From Methylobacterium sp. 10 (lineage in GTDB: Bacteria; Pseudomonadota; Alphaproteobacteria; Rhizobiales; Beijerinckiaceae), in assembly GCF_000519085.1 (NCBI RefSeq), contig NZ_KI912577.1:4892035-4956034 (forward strand): a stretch of 64,000 nucleotides of DNA. The letters are read 5' to 3'. Made by a program: the position numbers and the translations under genes. The notes beneath the pieces are model-generated. The model was given only the letters and a program-made list of their open reading frames with translations. It was not told the origin of the DNA and made no database searches. Of the stretch, positions 25,648-34,900 are shown piece by piece (positions within the stretch are counted from its first letter, which is position 1; every line of letters begins with the position of its first letter).

Positions 25648-27864
25648 TCAGACTCCCTTGAGGCCGCTGAGATCCAGGGGCAGCGAGCGCAGTCTCTGCC
25701 CCGTCGCGGCGAAGATCGCATTGGAGATCGCCGGGGCGATGACGGGCACGCCCGGCTCGCCAATGCCGGTCGGGGCGGCATCGGAGGCGACGATATGGAC
25801 CTCTACCACCGGCATTTCACTCATGCGCGTCGGCTCGTAGGCGTCGAAGTTCTTCTCCTGGACCACCCCGTCCGTCAGCGTAATCTTGTTTCGCAGGACC
25901 GATGACAGCGCGAAGCCGACCGATCCCTCCACCTGGGCGCGGATCACGTCCGGGTTGACGGCGACGCCCACATCCACCGCTGCGACGATGCGGTTGACCT
26001 TCACGTGGCTGCCGTCAGCCGTGATGTCGGCCACCATCGCTACGTAGGATCCGAAGGATTCGTGAGCCGAGATGCCGAGGCCCTGGCCCTTGCCGCCGCT
26101 GCGATTGGCCCAATCCGCCTTCTCGGCGGCGAGCTTCAGGACACCGGACAGGCGCGGCGCGCCCGTCAGCATGCCGAGGCGATAGGCCAGAGGATCCGCG
26201 CCGGCGGCATGGGCCAATTCGTCGATGAACACCTCCATCGCCTGCGCCGTATGGGTGTGCCCCACCGAACGCCACCACAGGACCGGAACGCCCTCACGGG
26301 CATTGTGCACCTCGAAGCGGTAGGACGGGATGGCGTAGGGCGTATCCGACGCGCCTTCCACCGTGGTGGAATCGACTCCGTTCTTCACCAGCATCGCTTC
26401 GAACGGCGAGCCGATCATGATCGATTTACCGACCATCCTGTGCTGCCAGCCGGTGATGGCGCCCTTGGCGTCGATACCGGCCTTCAGGGTGTGCAGGACC
26501 ATCGGACGATAGTATCCGCCCGCCATGTCGTCCTCGCGGGTCCAGACCAGATGGACCGGCGCCTTGCCGCCGGTCGCCTTCATGATGGACGCGGCCTCGG
26601 CGATGTAATCCGCCGTGGGCGTCGCCCGGCGCCCGAACGATCCGCCCGCCCATTGCGTGTGCAGCCTGACCTTGTCGGCGGTGACGCCGAGGGTCGCTGC
26701 GGCGACCGCCTGTTCGATCGTCTGGAACTGCAGACCGGCATAGATGTCGTAGGAACCGTCGGCGGCACGCTCGATCGTGGCGTTGAGGGGCTCCATGGCC
26801 GCATGGGCCAGGTAGGGAAAGGTGAACTCCGCCTCGATGACCTTGGCCGATCCGGCTATCGCCGCGGCGGGATCGCCCTTCTCCGATGCGACGATGCCGG
26901 GGCGCTTGGCCGTCTCGCGATACTCGGCGAGGATGGCGTCTGAGGATCGCTTCTCAGCCGCGCGCTCGTCCCAGGTAACCGAAAGGGCGTCTCGGCCCTT
27001 CATCGCCGACCATGTATCCTTGGCGATGACAGCGACCCCGGTGGGGATCGTCACCACGTCGATCACGCCCGGAACGGCGCGGGCGGCCTTATCGTCGACC
27101 TTCGATACGGTGCCGCCGAAACGCGGGGCATGCGCCACTACGGCCGTGACCTGCCCCGGCCGGCGAATATCCATGGAGTAGATCGCGGTTCCATTGGTCT
27201 TCGCCACGGAATCGAGGCGCGGCAGCTTCTTGCCGATATGGACCCACTGGCTCGGATCCTTGAGTTTCGGCTGCTGAGGCACGGGGATCGCCGCCGCGGC
27301 TTCGGCCAGTGCACCGAACCGCTCCTCGCGCTTCGAGGCGAGGTGACGGACGGTGCCATTCGAAACTGTGATCTCGGAGGCAGGAACGGACCATTTTTCG
27401 GCCGCGGCGGACACGAGCATGGCGCGGGCGGCCGCCCCCGCCTTCCGAAGCTGGAACCAGGAATTGGCCACCGCCGTCGAACCGCCGGTCCCCTGGATCG
27501 GCCCCATCAGCAGGTTGTTGTAGAGCTTCGCATCGGCCGGCGCGAAAGCTACCCGCACGCGGGACCAATCGGCGTCGAGTTCGTCGGCCAGGATAGTGGC
27601 AAGGCCCGTCGTGTTGCCCTGCCCCATGTCGAGATGCTTGATCAGCACCGTGACGGTATCGTCGGCCGCGATCCGCACGAAGGCGTTGGGCTGGGCGGGG
27701 GCCGAGGACAGGTCCGGACCGGCCGCCGCGCGTACCTGCTTGGCGGGGTCCAGGGTAAACCCGATCACCAGGGCTCCGGCGGCGACACCGGCCCCGCCGA
27801 GGAAGGAGCGACGCGAAGGACGGGGAGCAGCCGCCTCGGGATGGGTCTGACGGACCTTCAGCAT
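25648..27864 (-). CDS. Molybdopterin-binding subunit, isoquinoline 1-oxidoreductase beta-like
   Basis: Large subunit of an exported xanthine-oxidase-family enzyme, 738 residues, that hydroxylates N-heterocycles or oxidises aldehydes. A Tat leader RRSFLGGAGVAAGALVIGF occupies about 17-35. The molybdopterin domains show LDMGQGNTTGLATILADEL, GPIQGTGGSTAVANS, GGSFGRRATPTAD and the active-site Glu region GEPGVPVIAPAISNAIFAATG near the C-terminus. It lacks FAD and iron-sulfur domains; these electrons go through the small subunit encoded 78 bases upstream. A cytochrome partner is not next to it. Substrate unknown. Confidence 0.9.
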   Translation of the reverse strand: MLKVRQTHPEAAAPRPSRRSFLGGAGVAAGALVIGFTLDPAKQVRAAAGPDLSSAPAQPNAFVRIAADDTVTVLIKHLDMGQGNTTGLATILADELDADWSRVRVAFAPADAKLYNNLLMGPIQGTGGSTAVANSWFQLRKAGAAARAMLVSAAAEKWSVPASEITVSNGTVRHLASKREERFGALAEAAAAIPVPQQPKLKDPSQWVHIGKKLPRLDSVAKTNGTAIYSMDIRRPGQVTAVVAHAPRFGGTVSKVDDKAARAVPGVIDVVTIPTGVAVIAKDTWSAMKGRDALSVTWDERAAEKRSSDAILAEYRETAKRPGIVASEKGDPAAAIAGSAKVIEAEFTFPYLAHAAMEPLNATIERAADGSYDIYAGLQFQTIEQAVAAATLGVTADKVRLHTQWAGGSFGRRATPTADYIAEAASIMKATGGKAPVHLVWTREDDMAGGYYRPMVLHTLKAGIDAKGAITGWQHRMVGKSIMIGSPFEAMLVKNGVDSTTVEGASDTPYAIPSYRFEVHNAREGVPVLWWRSVGHTHTAQAMEVFIDELAHAAGADPLAYRLGMLTGAPRLSGVLKLAAEKADWANRSGGKGQGLGISAHESFGSYVAMVADITADGSHVKVNRIVAAVDVGVAVNPDVIRAQVEGSVGFALSSVLRNKITLTDGVVQEKNFDAYEPTRMSEMPVVEVHIVASDAAPTGIGEPGVPVIAPAISNAIFAATGQRLRSLPLDLSGLKGV

Positions 27865-27942
27865 GGCTTCCTCCAGGGCGACGATGACGCGCACGGTATC
27901 AGGCGGGACGATGCCGGCCCCAGGGCCGACCTCGGGGTCGGA

Positions 27943-28398
27943 TCAGGCGAGGGAGCGCGCGGCTTCGTGGATCGCGGCGCGCACGCGCTGGTAGGTGCCG
28001 CAGCGGCAGATGTTGCCGTCCATCGCGCCGTCGATCTCGGCGTCGCTCGGCTTCGGAGTGGTCGAGAGCAGGCCGATGGCGGACATGATCTGGCCGGACT
28101 GGCAATACCCGCACTGGACCACGTCGAGGCTGCGCCACGCGGTCTGGACCGCGTCCGCCACCCGCCCGGACACGCCCTGGATCGTGGTGACCTTCGCCCC
28201 GCCCACATCGCCGATGCGGGTCTGGCAGGAGCGGACGGGCTGCCCGTCGAGATGCACGGTACAGGCACCGCATTGGGCGATACCGCAGCCGTATTTCGTC
28301 CCGGTCTTGTCGAGATGATCGCGCAGCGCCCACAGGAGCGGCATGTCGGGATCGGCATCGACGTCATGCGACACGCCGTCGACATTCAGTTTCAGCAT
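27943..28398 (-). CDS. (2Fe-2S) subunit, isoquinoline 1-oxidoreductase alpha-like
   Basis: Small iron-sulfur subunit (151 residues) that carries electrons from the molybdenum site. The first cluster ligands are in GCGIAQCGACTVHLDG (plant-ferredoxin fold, about 37-52) and the second in VQCGYCQSGQIM (about 93-104) with NICRCGTYQRVR (about 128-139). This is the standard two-cluster arrangement. First gene of the two-gene operon; divergent from the histidine kinase gene with 259 bases between. Confidence 0.93.
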   Translation of the reverse strand: MLKLNVDGVSHDVDADPDMPLLWALRDHLDKTGTKYGCGIAQCGACTVHLDGQPVRSCQTRIGDVGGAKVTTIQGVSGRVADAVQTAWRSLDVVQCGYCQSGQIMSAIGLLSTTPKPSDAEIDGAMDGNICRCGTYQRVRAAIHEAARSLA

Positions 28399-28657
28399 GA
28401 CGTCTCTCCGACTTCAGTATCGACTCGTTCTAAATACTACACACTCGCTGAAAATGTGCGCCTTCACACATCGATCGGAGATCGGCGTCGGCCTCGCATT
28501 GGTTCTTACCCCGCAGATCCGCGCGATTTGGAGACAAGTGTCGCGACCGGGTCAGGCCGATCTTAACCTATCGCGCGCAGATTCGCTTGGTCGCAGCGCC
28601 GACGGGTCACGGTCCTTCCGACCGTCGACTTTCCCCCTAAAGATCCTCAAGACGGTG

Positions 28658-30205
28658 ATGGCCGACCTGACAGCGGAGATGGTTCAGCGTGGACGTGGTC
28701 CTTCGGCACCGGAATCTGCTCGCCGCCGCAAGGTGGCCCGCGACATCCGATCGGCGCGCGAGCGCCTGACCTCGACGAGCGGTCTGGAGCGCGCCTTCGA
28801 TTACGAATTGATCCGGATCTATGCCGAGTACCGCGTCGGTGCCGGCCTGACCCATGCCGTGCTCGGGCTTCTCATTGCGGGGGCCGCATCGCTCTGGGTG
28901 CCGGTTCCTGTCGCCCTGTCCTGGGCGGTCTGCCTGCTCTGCGGCGTCGGCCTGTCCATGGGACTGACCAAGCATTTCCTCCGTCAGCCGGCGGACGCCG
29001 TATCGGTCAAACGTTGGCGCAGCGCCTTCATGCTGAGCGAGATCGTACAGAGCGCGTCCTGGGCGCTGATGGTGCTCGTGGCCGCGCCCAGCGCCCGCAT
29101 CTTCGTGCTGTTCGGCCTCGTCATCGCTGCCGCGGTGGCCGCCATGCTGGCGGCGACCCTGCCCGCCGCCGCAGCCGCCGCGCTTGTGCCGCTGATCCTG
29201 GCGGCGCTCTCCCTTCTGGCGTTCTCGCAGGACATGGACACGATCATGCTCGTGACCATGGTGGTCGGTTCTCAGATCTTCTTCATGGGCCTTGCCCGAC
29301 GCGTCTACGCCTCGGCCGTCGGCGCGCTGAAATCGCAGGCCGAGAAGGACGCCATCTTCATCGAGCTCGAACAGGCCAAGGCCAATTCCGATGAGGCGCG
29401 GCGGCGGGCGGAGGAGGCCAATCTCGCCAAGTCACGCTTCCTCGCGACCATGAGCCACGAATTGCGTACGCCGCTGAACGCCATCCTCGGCTTCTCGGAA
29501 GTGATGAAGAACGAGGTCTTCGGCGCTCACATCGCTCCCTCCTACAAGGAATACGCGGGCGACATCCACGATAGCGGGATGCACCTCCTCAACCTCATCA
29601 ACGAGATCCTCGACCTCTCGCGCATCGAGGCCGGGCGCTACGAGTTGAACGAGGAGGCGATCCAGCTCGCTCACGCGGTGGACGAATGCCGGCACATGGT
29701 CGCCCTGCGCGCGCGCAGCAAAGGCCAAGCCTTCCACGAGTTCATCGATCCCGCTCTGCCCCGCATCTGGGCGGACGAACGGGCGCTGCGCCAGATCGTG
29801 CTCAATCTCCTCTCGAACGCCGTGAAATTCACGCCGCCGGGCGGCGACATCACGATCAAGGTCGGCTGGACGGCCTCGGGTGGCCAGTATGTCAGCGTCA
29901 AGGACAGCGGGCCGGGTATCCCGGAGGACGAGCTCGGCACGGTGATGTCCTCGTTCGGCCGGGGCTCCCTGGCGATCAAGACGGCCGAACAGGGCTCGGG
30001 CCTCGGCCTGCCCATCGTGAAGGGTCTGGTCGACCTGCACGGCGGCAATTTCCACCTCAAGTCGAAGCCCCGCGAAGGGACGGAAGTCGTCGTGATCTTC
30101 CCGGCGAGCCGTGTCATGGATACGCTGCCCGCCTTGAACCTGCCCGCCGAGGCAGGTTCGAGTACGGCCATGGGCGGCAGGAGGAGCGCGGCGCGCGCGG
30201 CCTGA
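28658..30205 (+). CDS. Membrane sensor histidine kinase
   Basis: A 515-residue sensor kinase. Residues about 62-210 hold five to six hydrophobic segments (a membrane sensor without a large periplasmic loop), followed by a short coiled coil (about 228-256), the HisKA domain FLATMSHELRTPLN (phosphorylated His267) and the ATPase domain with N box LNLLSNAVKFTPPGG, G1 DSGPGIPEDE and G2 GSGLGLPIVKGL. The layout resembles PleC/PdhS-type kinases of alphaproteobacteria. The open frame runs back to 28343, but that part overlaps the divergent gene and is not protein-like, so ATG at 28658 is used. No cognate response regulator is adjacent. Confidence 0.88.
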   Translation: MADLTAEMVQRGRGPSAPESARRRKVARDIRSARERLTSTSGLERAFDYELIRIYAEYRVGAGLTHAVLGLLIAGAASLWVPVPVALSWAVCLLCGVGLSMGLTKHFLRQPADAVSVKRWRSAFMLSEIVQSASWALMVLVAAPSARIFVLFGLVIAAAVAAMLAATLPAAAAAALVPLILAALSLLAFSQDMDTIMLVTMVVGSQIFFMGLARRVYASAVGALKSQAEKDAIFIELEQAKANSDEARRRAEEANLAKSRFLATMSHELRTPLNAILGFSEVMKNEVFGAHIAPSYKEYAGDIHDSGMHLLNLINEILDLSRIEAGRYELNEEAIQLAHAVDECRHMVALRARSKGQAFHEFIDPALPRIWADERALRQIVLNLLSNAVKFTPPGGDITIKVGWTASGGQYVSVKDSGPGIPEDELGTVMSSFGRGSLAIKTAEQGSGLGLPIVKGLVDLHGGNFHLKSKPREGTEVVVIFPASRVMDTLPALNLPAEAGSSTAMGGRRSAARAA

Positions 30206-30285
30206 TCGGCGCATCCACCTTTCCCGATTCCGTCACCGCCTGGGCGCCGGGCCATCACGGACCCGGCCTCCCCGATGGGGCCGCT

Positions 30286-31335
30286 TCAGACTTCGCTGCG
30301 TCCCGACACCCCCGCCTGGGCGAATGTCGCCATATCACGATGGCAGGCGAGCGCGCCCTTCAGCAGGCCGATGGCAAGCGCGGCGCCGGATGCCTCGCCG
30401 AGGCGCATGCCCAAGGCCAGGAGCGGCACCAGCCCGAGGCGTTCCAGCACCTCGGCATGGGCCCCTTCCGCCGAGACGTGGCCGGCGAGGCAATGGTCGA
30501 GCATCGACGGATTGATGGCATGGAGGATCGCCGCGGCCGAGGTGGCGACGTATCCGTCGATGACCACGGGAATGCGCTGCATTCGCGCCGCCAGGATCGC
30601 GCCGGCCATGGCCGCGATCTCGCGGCCTCCGAGGCGCGACAGCACTTGGAGCGGGTCGTCGAGGTGACCGGCATGATGCGCCAGGGCAGCGTCCACCGCC
30701 GCGATCTTGCGCTCGATCCCACCCGCATCGACTCCGGTGCCGCGCCCGACCCAATGCGCCGCCGCGCCGCCATAAAGTGCCGCATAGATCGCCGCCGCGA
30801 TGGTGGTGTTGCCGATCCCCATCTCGCCGAGGCCGAGGCAGTCGGTCCCGGCGGCGATGGCCTCCATGCCGAAGGCCATGGTGGCCACGCATTCCTTTTC
30901 CGTGAAGGCCGGCCCCTCGCAGATATCGCCGGTGGGAAGATCGATGGCGAGATCGAAGACCTTGAAGCCGAGGCCGTAGGCGGCGCAGAGCTGATTGATC
31001 GCAGCGCCGCCGGCGGCGAAATTGTCGAGCATCTGGCGGTTCACCTCCGCCGGAAATGCCGAGACACCGCGCTTGGTGACGCCGTGGCTGCCGGCGAAGA
31101 CGCAGACGAGGGGCCGGTCGAGGCTCGGTTGACCCTTGCCCTGCCAGGCCGCGAGCCACTCCACGAGGTTCTCGAGGCGGCCCAGCGCGCCTGCGGGCTT
31201 CGTCAGCATCGCGTCCCGCTCGCGCACCATCGTGACGGCGTCGCGATCCGCGCCCGGCACCGACTCGATCAGTCGACGGATGTCGGAGAACGGCGTCTGG
31301 TCGGAATGATCGTGATTTGGGGGCGTCTGAGTCAT
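30286..31335 (-). CDS. cobT: Nicotinate-nucleotide-dimethylbenzimidazole phosphoribosyltransferase
   Basis: Activates the lower-ligand base of vitamin B12 by forming alpha-ribazole phosphate. The 349-residue protein has KPAGALGRLENLVEWLAAWQG, FAGSHGVTKRGVSAFPAEVNRQM (about 75-97), GEMGIGNTTIAAA, and near the C-terminus the catalytic Glu in SAEGAHAEVLERLGLVPLL. Length is standard. It is divergent from cobS, 100 bases away, so the last two steps of nucleotide-loop assembly share one control region. Confidence 0.95.
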   Translation of the reverse strand: MTQTPPNHDHSDQTPFSDIRRLIESVPGADRDAVTMVRERDAMLTKPAGALGRLENLVEWLAAWQGKGQPSLDRPLVCVFAGSHGVTKRGVSAFPAEVNRQMLDNFAAGGAAINQLCAAYGLGFKVFDLAIDLPTGDICEGPAFTEKECVATMAFGMEAIAAGTDCLGLGEMGIGNTTIAAAIYAALYGGAAAHWVGRGTGVDAGGIERKIAAVDAALAHHAGHLDDPLQVLSRLGGREIAAMAGAILAARMQRIPVVIDGYVATSAAAILHAINPSMLDHCLAGHVSAEGAHAEVLERLGLVPLLALGMRLGEASGAALAIGLLKGALACHRDMATFAQAGVSGRSEV

Positions 31336-31435
31336 CGCGCGAAACTTGCCTTGGGTCTCGGCGCGTCCGGTATGGCGGCCTGCCTCCGGTGCGAGCTATA
31401 ACCAACGGGGTGCGGGCGGTGAAGGTGGGTCCTCG

Positions 31436-32266
31436 ATGACGCAAGGCTGGGATCCGGAGCCGGACGATGCGTTTCCCGGCGCACCCATGGCCTACGATCT
31501 CGCCGCGTGCCTGCGATTCTATTCGCGGCTGCCGGTGCCGCGCCTGCCCGGCGAGGGTGATCCGCATCGCCTGCCGGACTTCCGCACCCTGCCGCGCATG
31601 CTGCCCGTGGCCGGTCTCATCCTCGCCCTGCCCTCCGCCCTCATCCTGCTCGTCGCCTGGGCGCTGGATCTCGGACCGTTCCTGGCGGCCACCCTCGCCG
31701 TGGCGGCGGGGACGCTGGTGACGGGAGCGCTGCACGAGGACGGTCTCGCGGATGTGGCGGACGGATTCGGTGGCGGCTCGACGCGAGAGCGCCGCATCGA
31801 GATCATGCGCGACAGCCGGATCGGCGCCTATGGCGGCGTCGCCCTCGTCCTGACGCTGGCCATGAGGATCGGAGCCCTCGCCACCCTGCTCGATCGCACC
31901 GGGGCGCTGGCCGCATTGGCCCTGATGCTGGCCGCCTCCCTCTCGCGCAGCGCCGCCCTGGCGCCGATGGTGCTGCTCGGACCTGCACGGCCCGGCGGGG
32001 CGGGGGCATCGGTGGGAACACCCGATCGCCGGACCATCGGAATCGTCGGCCTCGTCGCCCTGGCCTTCGTCGCCATCGGATGGATCGCCGGCCTGCCATT
32101 CGCCGGTATGGTGCTCATGCCCGCCCTGGCGCTGGCGGCGTCCCTTATGCTCACCGCCCTGGCCGGCGCCAAGATCGGAGGGCAGACCGGCGACGTGATC
32201 GGGGCTTGCCAGCAGGTGGCGGAGATCGCAGCACTTCTCGGACTCATCGCGACGATCCCGCGTTGA
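31436..32266 (+). CDS. cobS: Adenosylcobinamide-GDP ribazoletransferase (cobalamin synthase)
   Basis: Inner-membrane enzyme joining alpha-ribazole to adenosylcobinamide-GDP, the final condensation of cobalamin synthesis (called CobV in the aerobic-pathway nomenclature). The 276-residue protein has FYSRLPVPRLPGEG at the N-terminus and the catalytic acidic motif HEDGLADVADGFGGG (about 101-115) with RMRDSRIGAYG-like IMRDSRIGAYGG after it, plus five to six membrane helices. The frame extends 90 bases upstream, but ATG at 31436 is the best start. Confidence 0.94.
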   Translation: MTQGWDPEPDDAFPGAPMAYDLAACLRFYSRLPVPRLPGEGDPHRLPDFRTLPRMLPVAGLILALPSALILLVAWALDLGPFLAATLAVAAGTLVTGALHEDGLADVADGFGGGSTRERRIEIMRDSRIGAYGGVALVLTLAMRIGALATLLDRTGALAALALMLAASLSRSAALAPMVLLGPARPGGAGASVGTPDRRTIGIVGLVALAFVAIGWIAGLPFAGMVLMPALALAASLMLTALAGAKIGGQTGDVIGACQQVAEIAALLGLIATIPR

Positions 32267-32319
32267 GCATCGGGTATCGGACTTGATCGCGGCCGGTGCC
32301 TGAGGGCATGGAGGTGGCG

Positions 32320-32538
32320 ATGGATAAGCCACCCGCCCCCAGACCCTCCAGCCCCTGCACGAAACTCTGCATCCTCGATGCAGTGACCGGACTTTGCGAG
32401 GGCTGCGGCCGCACCCGCGACGAGATCGGACGGTGGGGATCGATGCCGGAGCCGAAGCGGCAGGCCATCATGGCGACCCTCGGTCATCGCCTCGCCGCCG
32501 CCTATCCCCTGCAGGGAAAAGCCCCGGCAAAGCCATGA
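32320..32538 (+). CDS. DUF1289 domain protein
   Basis: A 72-residue cytosolic protein with the DUF1289 signature: PCTKLCILDAVTGLCEGCGRTRDEIGRW, i.e. four cysteines (about 13, 17, 27, 30), suggestive of a small metal- or cluster-binding knuckle. Function unknown; the family is widespread in proteobacteria and is often fused or adjacent to diverse enzymes. ATG at 32320 has GAGGTGG just ahead; an in-frame ATG at 32308 is possible. The stop overlaps the start of the aspartic protease gene (ATGA). Confidence 0.82.
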   Translation: MDKPPAPRPSSPCTKLCILDAVTGLCEGCGRTRDEIGRWGSMPEPKRQAIMATLGHRLAAAYPLQGKAPAKP

Positions 32539-33227
32539 TCTACGCCGCCCTCGCCATTCTCCTCGGCATCGTCGCGTTCCTCGTCCTTTCGGATGGATCG
32601 AGCACCGTCGCGGGGCTGGAGAAAGACCAGCTCGCGCGGCTCGCCTTCAGTGGAACACTCCTCACGATCTTCCTCGCTGGGTTCTGGCATCGCTTCCGCG
32701 AGCAGATCGGCGCCAACCTGAAGGCGCTGCTGTTCTGGGCCGCCCTCACCGTCGTCCTGGTGGCGGGCTATGCATACAAGGAGGAAGCCGGAGATGTCGG
32801 TAATCGCCTTGTCGGAACGCTGCGGCCCGGTAGCGCCGTTACATCGGGCGACGGAAGCGTCACGATCAACCGGAGGGCCGATGGCGAGTTCACCGTCCGG
32901 GCGGAGGTGAACGGCCGCGCCCAGGTCTTCCAGTTCGATACGGGTGCGAGCTCCGTCGTCTTAACGGCGGAGAACGCCGCGGCCATCGGGATTTCACCGG
33001 CGGAGTCCGACTATGCGGTTCGGGTCTCGACCGCCAACGGCGTCGCGATGGCGGCTCCGGTCTATCTCGACAGCCTCACCGTCGGTACGATCACCGAACG
33101 CCGGGTCTCGGCCCTGGTGAGCCGGCGCGGCGCCTTGTCGGGGAACCTCCTCGGACTGAGCTTCCTCGACAGGCTTGGTTCTTACGAAGTGCGTGGCGAC
33201 CGGCTGGTCCTGCGCCCAGCGCGATAG
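32535..33227 (+). CDS. TIGR02281-type membrane aspartic protease
   Basis: A 230-residue retropepsin-like protein anchored by two N-terminal membrane segments (residues 1-18 and about 33-78 region with LLFWAALTVVLVAGYAY). The catalytic motif is FDTGASSVVLT (about 137-147) and the flap-like LGLSFLDRLGSYEV near the end (about 207-220). It presumably acts as a homodimer in the periplasm; substrates are unknown. It overlaps the DUF1289 gene by four bases and is translationally coupled to it, an arrangement that ties the two functions. Confidence 0.85.
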   Translation: MIYAALAILLGIVAFLVLSDGSSTVAGLEKDQLARLAFSGTLLTIFLAGFWHRFREQIGANLKALLFWAALTVVLVAGYAYKEEAGDVGNRLVGTLRPGSAVTSGDGSVTINRRADGEFTVRAEVNGRAQVFQFDTGASSVVLTAENAAAIGISPAESDYAVRVSTANGVAMAAPVYLDSLTVGTITERRVSALVSRRGALSGNLLGLSFLDRLGSYEVRGDRLVLRPAR

Positions 33228-33253
33228 GGCGCCCCGCTTTCGTCACAGTCACG

Positions 33254-33988
33254 TCAACCGCCCCGGATTACTGACGTTTCCGGAAGCGCGAAGGCATGCC
33301 GGAGGTAGGCCTGCACGAAACCCGGCATGGATCGGGGGTCGATCTCGGACGCTGATCGGACCGCGACGAAACCCGCCAGTTCCGGCTCGATCTCGGCGTG
33401 GCGATGGCGCTCCATCCCCTCCCGTATCGCCTCTGCCGGTTCGGGGAAGGTCACGGGCCGGAGGAACGCGAGATGCCTCTCTCCCCGCAGCAGGAGCCAG
33501 CGTTCCGACGCATCGGGGGGAAGCGCCATTCCCGTCTCTTCGAGGAATTCGCGCTCGGCGCTGCCGGCGAGATCGACCGCGTCGCCACCCCGCACGTCGT
33601 CGAGGTCCGGCGTGCCGCAGGGGAAGTACGCCTGTCCGGCATTGGCGGTGTGAGCCCCCATCACCCCGAGGAGCACGGTGCCGTCCGACCCGTGTGGGAC
33701 GATGGCGGCGAAGGCGTTGGAGACATTCCGGTCGGGCGAGCCGAGATCCTTGTGCGTGATGAAACTCGCATAGGAAGTCTCGAACAGGTCGACGGAACAG
33801 TGCGTCCCGTCGATCCGGCACGCCCTGGCGAGGAGCACTCGCCCGTCGAACAGCCCCGACCGTGCCGCGCATCGGCGCTTCCAGTTTTCGGCGATGAGCA
33901 CCGCGTTGTCCCGCGCCCATTGCCATTCGAACGGCACCAGCCGTGCCGTCACCCTCTCGATCCGCGTGAGGGTGAAGCCGTCAGACAA
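33254..33988 (-). CDS. Nudix hydrolase
   Basis: A 244-residue protein with a Nudix fold in the centre: DAVDLAGSAEREFLEETGM (about 137-155) is the REUxEExG core. N-terminal residues 1-90 form an extra domain (ERVTARLVPFEWQWARDN) often found before Nudix domains in Rhizobiales. The start codon is TTG at 33988; no ATG lies in the first 90 codons, and the TTG overlaps the phzF stop by eight bases, fitting coupled translation. Substrate unknown. Confidence 0.78.
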   Translation of the reverse strand: MSDGFTLTRIERVTARLVPFEWQWARDNAVLIAENWKRRCAARSGLFDGRVLLARACRIDGTHCSVDLFETSYASFITHKDLGSPDRNVSNAFAAIVPHGSDGTVLLGVMGAHTANAGQAYFPCGTPDLDDVRGGDAVDLAGSAEREFLEETGMALPPDASERWLLLRGERHLAFLRPVTFPEPAEAIREGMERHRHAEIEPELAGFVAVRSASEIDPRSMPGFVQAYLRHAFALPETSVIRGG

Positions 33989-34877
33989 GCAGCGTTCCCT
34001 CGCTCATCACCACGGCCGAGCCGCCGATTTCGACGGATTGCAGGGCCCCCGATTCGATGACCAGCTGGAGCTCGATTTCGCTCGGGCGGCCCATGGCGAT
34101 CCCCTGGCGAACCAGGACATCGTGTTCGCCGTCACCGAGGGGTTCGAACTCCATCATCACACCGGCGAAGGCCGCGGCGGCCGATCCCGTCGCCGGGTCC
34201 TCCATCACACCGAGATGCGGCGCGAACATCCGAGTCTGAAAGCGGAGGCCGAGGCCTTCCGGGTCGACGGCATAGAGATAGAGCGCCGTCTGAGGATCCA
34301 TGGTGGAGAAGGCGGCGAGGTCTACACGGGTCGCATCGAGCTTGGCCCGCGTATTGACCGGCACGAACAGGAAGGCCGGCCCGACCGTGTGCCGGCTCGG
34401 CACATGGCGCCCGAAGCCGATATCCTGTGTCTCCAGCCCGACCATCTGCGCGAGGAGGGCCACCTCCGGTCCCTCGCCATCGTATTGGGGCAGAACGGGA
34501 AGCTTGAAGCGTCCGCGTCCCTTCCCCTCCCCCGTCTCGACGACGCAGGCCACCGTGCCGATCGTCTCCTCAAGACCGAAGGCGGTGGCGTCGGTGAGAC
34601 CGGATTTCGCATCGCGCAGGGCCAGCAGGATCGCCGCCCCGAGCGTCGGGTGGCCGGCGAAGGGCAGCTCCCGGGCCGGCGTGAAGATGCGCAGGCGGGC
34701 CTTGTGACGCGCCTCCGTCGGCGGGAGCACGAACACCGTCTCGGACAGGTTGAACTCGCCTGCGATCCGCTGCATCGCCGCGTCGTCGAGCCCTTCGGCA
34801 TCGAGCACCACGGCCAGCGGATTCCCGGCGAAGGGCGTGTCGGTGAAGACGTCGAGGGTGACGAAGCGGCGACTCAT
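33981..34877 (-). CDS. PhzF family protein
   Basis: A 298-residue member of the PhzF/diaminopimelate-epimerase-fold family. Visible motifs: DVFTDTPFAGNPLAVVLDA at the N-terminus (the catalytic Glu equivalent in NLSETVFV), ELPFAGHPTLGAA (about 68-80) and MEDPATGSAAAAFAG (about 221-235), the second half of the active site. Members isomerise small acids; the substrate is unknown because no phenazine genes are nearby. ATG at 34877 or 34883 are both possible. Middle gene of pdxY-phzF-nudix. Confidence 0.88.
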   Translation of the reverse strand: MSRRFVTLDVFTDTPFAGNPLAVVLDAEGLDDAAMQRIAGEFNLSETVFVLPPTEARHKARLRIFTPARELPFAGHPTLGAAILLALRDAKSGLTDATAFGLEETIGTVACVVETGEGKGRGRFKLPVLPQYDGEGPEVALLAQMVGLETQDIGFGRHVPSRHTVGPAFLFVPVNTRAKLDATRVDLAAFSTMDPQTALYLYAVDPEGLGLRFQTRMFAPHLGVMEDPATGSAAAAFAGVMMEFEPLGDGEHDVLVRQGIAMGRPSEIELQLVIESGALQSVEIGGSAVVMSEGTLLV

Positions 34878-34900
34878 CGGCATTTCCTTCACGCTGACCA

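Noticed and set aside
31336..31435. Possible cobalamin riboswitch between cobT and cobS
   Set aside because: The 100-base divergent spacer is too short and lacks the conserved B12-box-like sequence.
30335..32332. 665-codon minus-strand frame across cobT and cobS
   Set aside because: It crosses two well-supported genes in other phases and is Arg/Gly/Pro-rich shadow.
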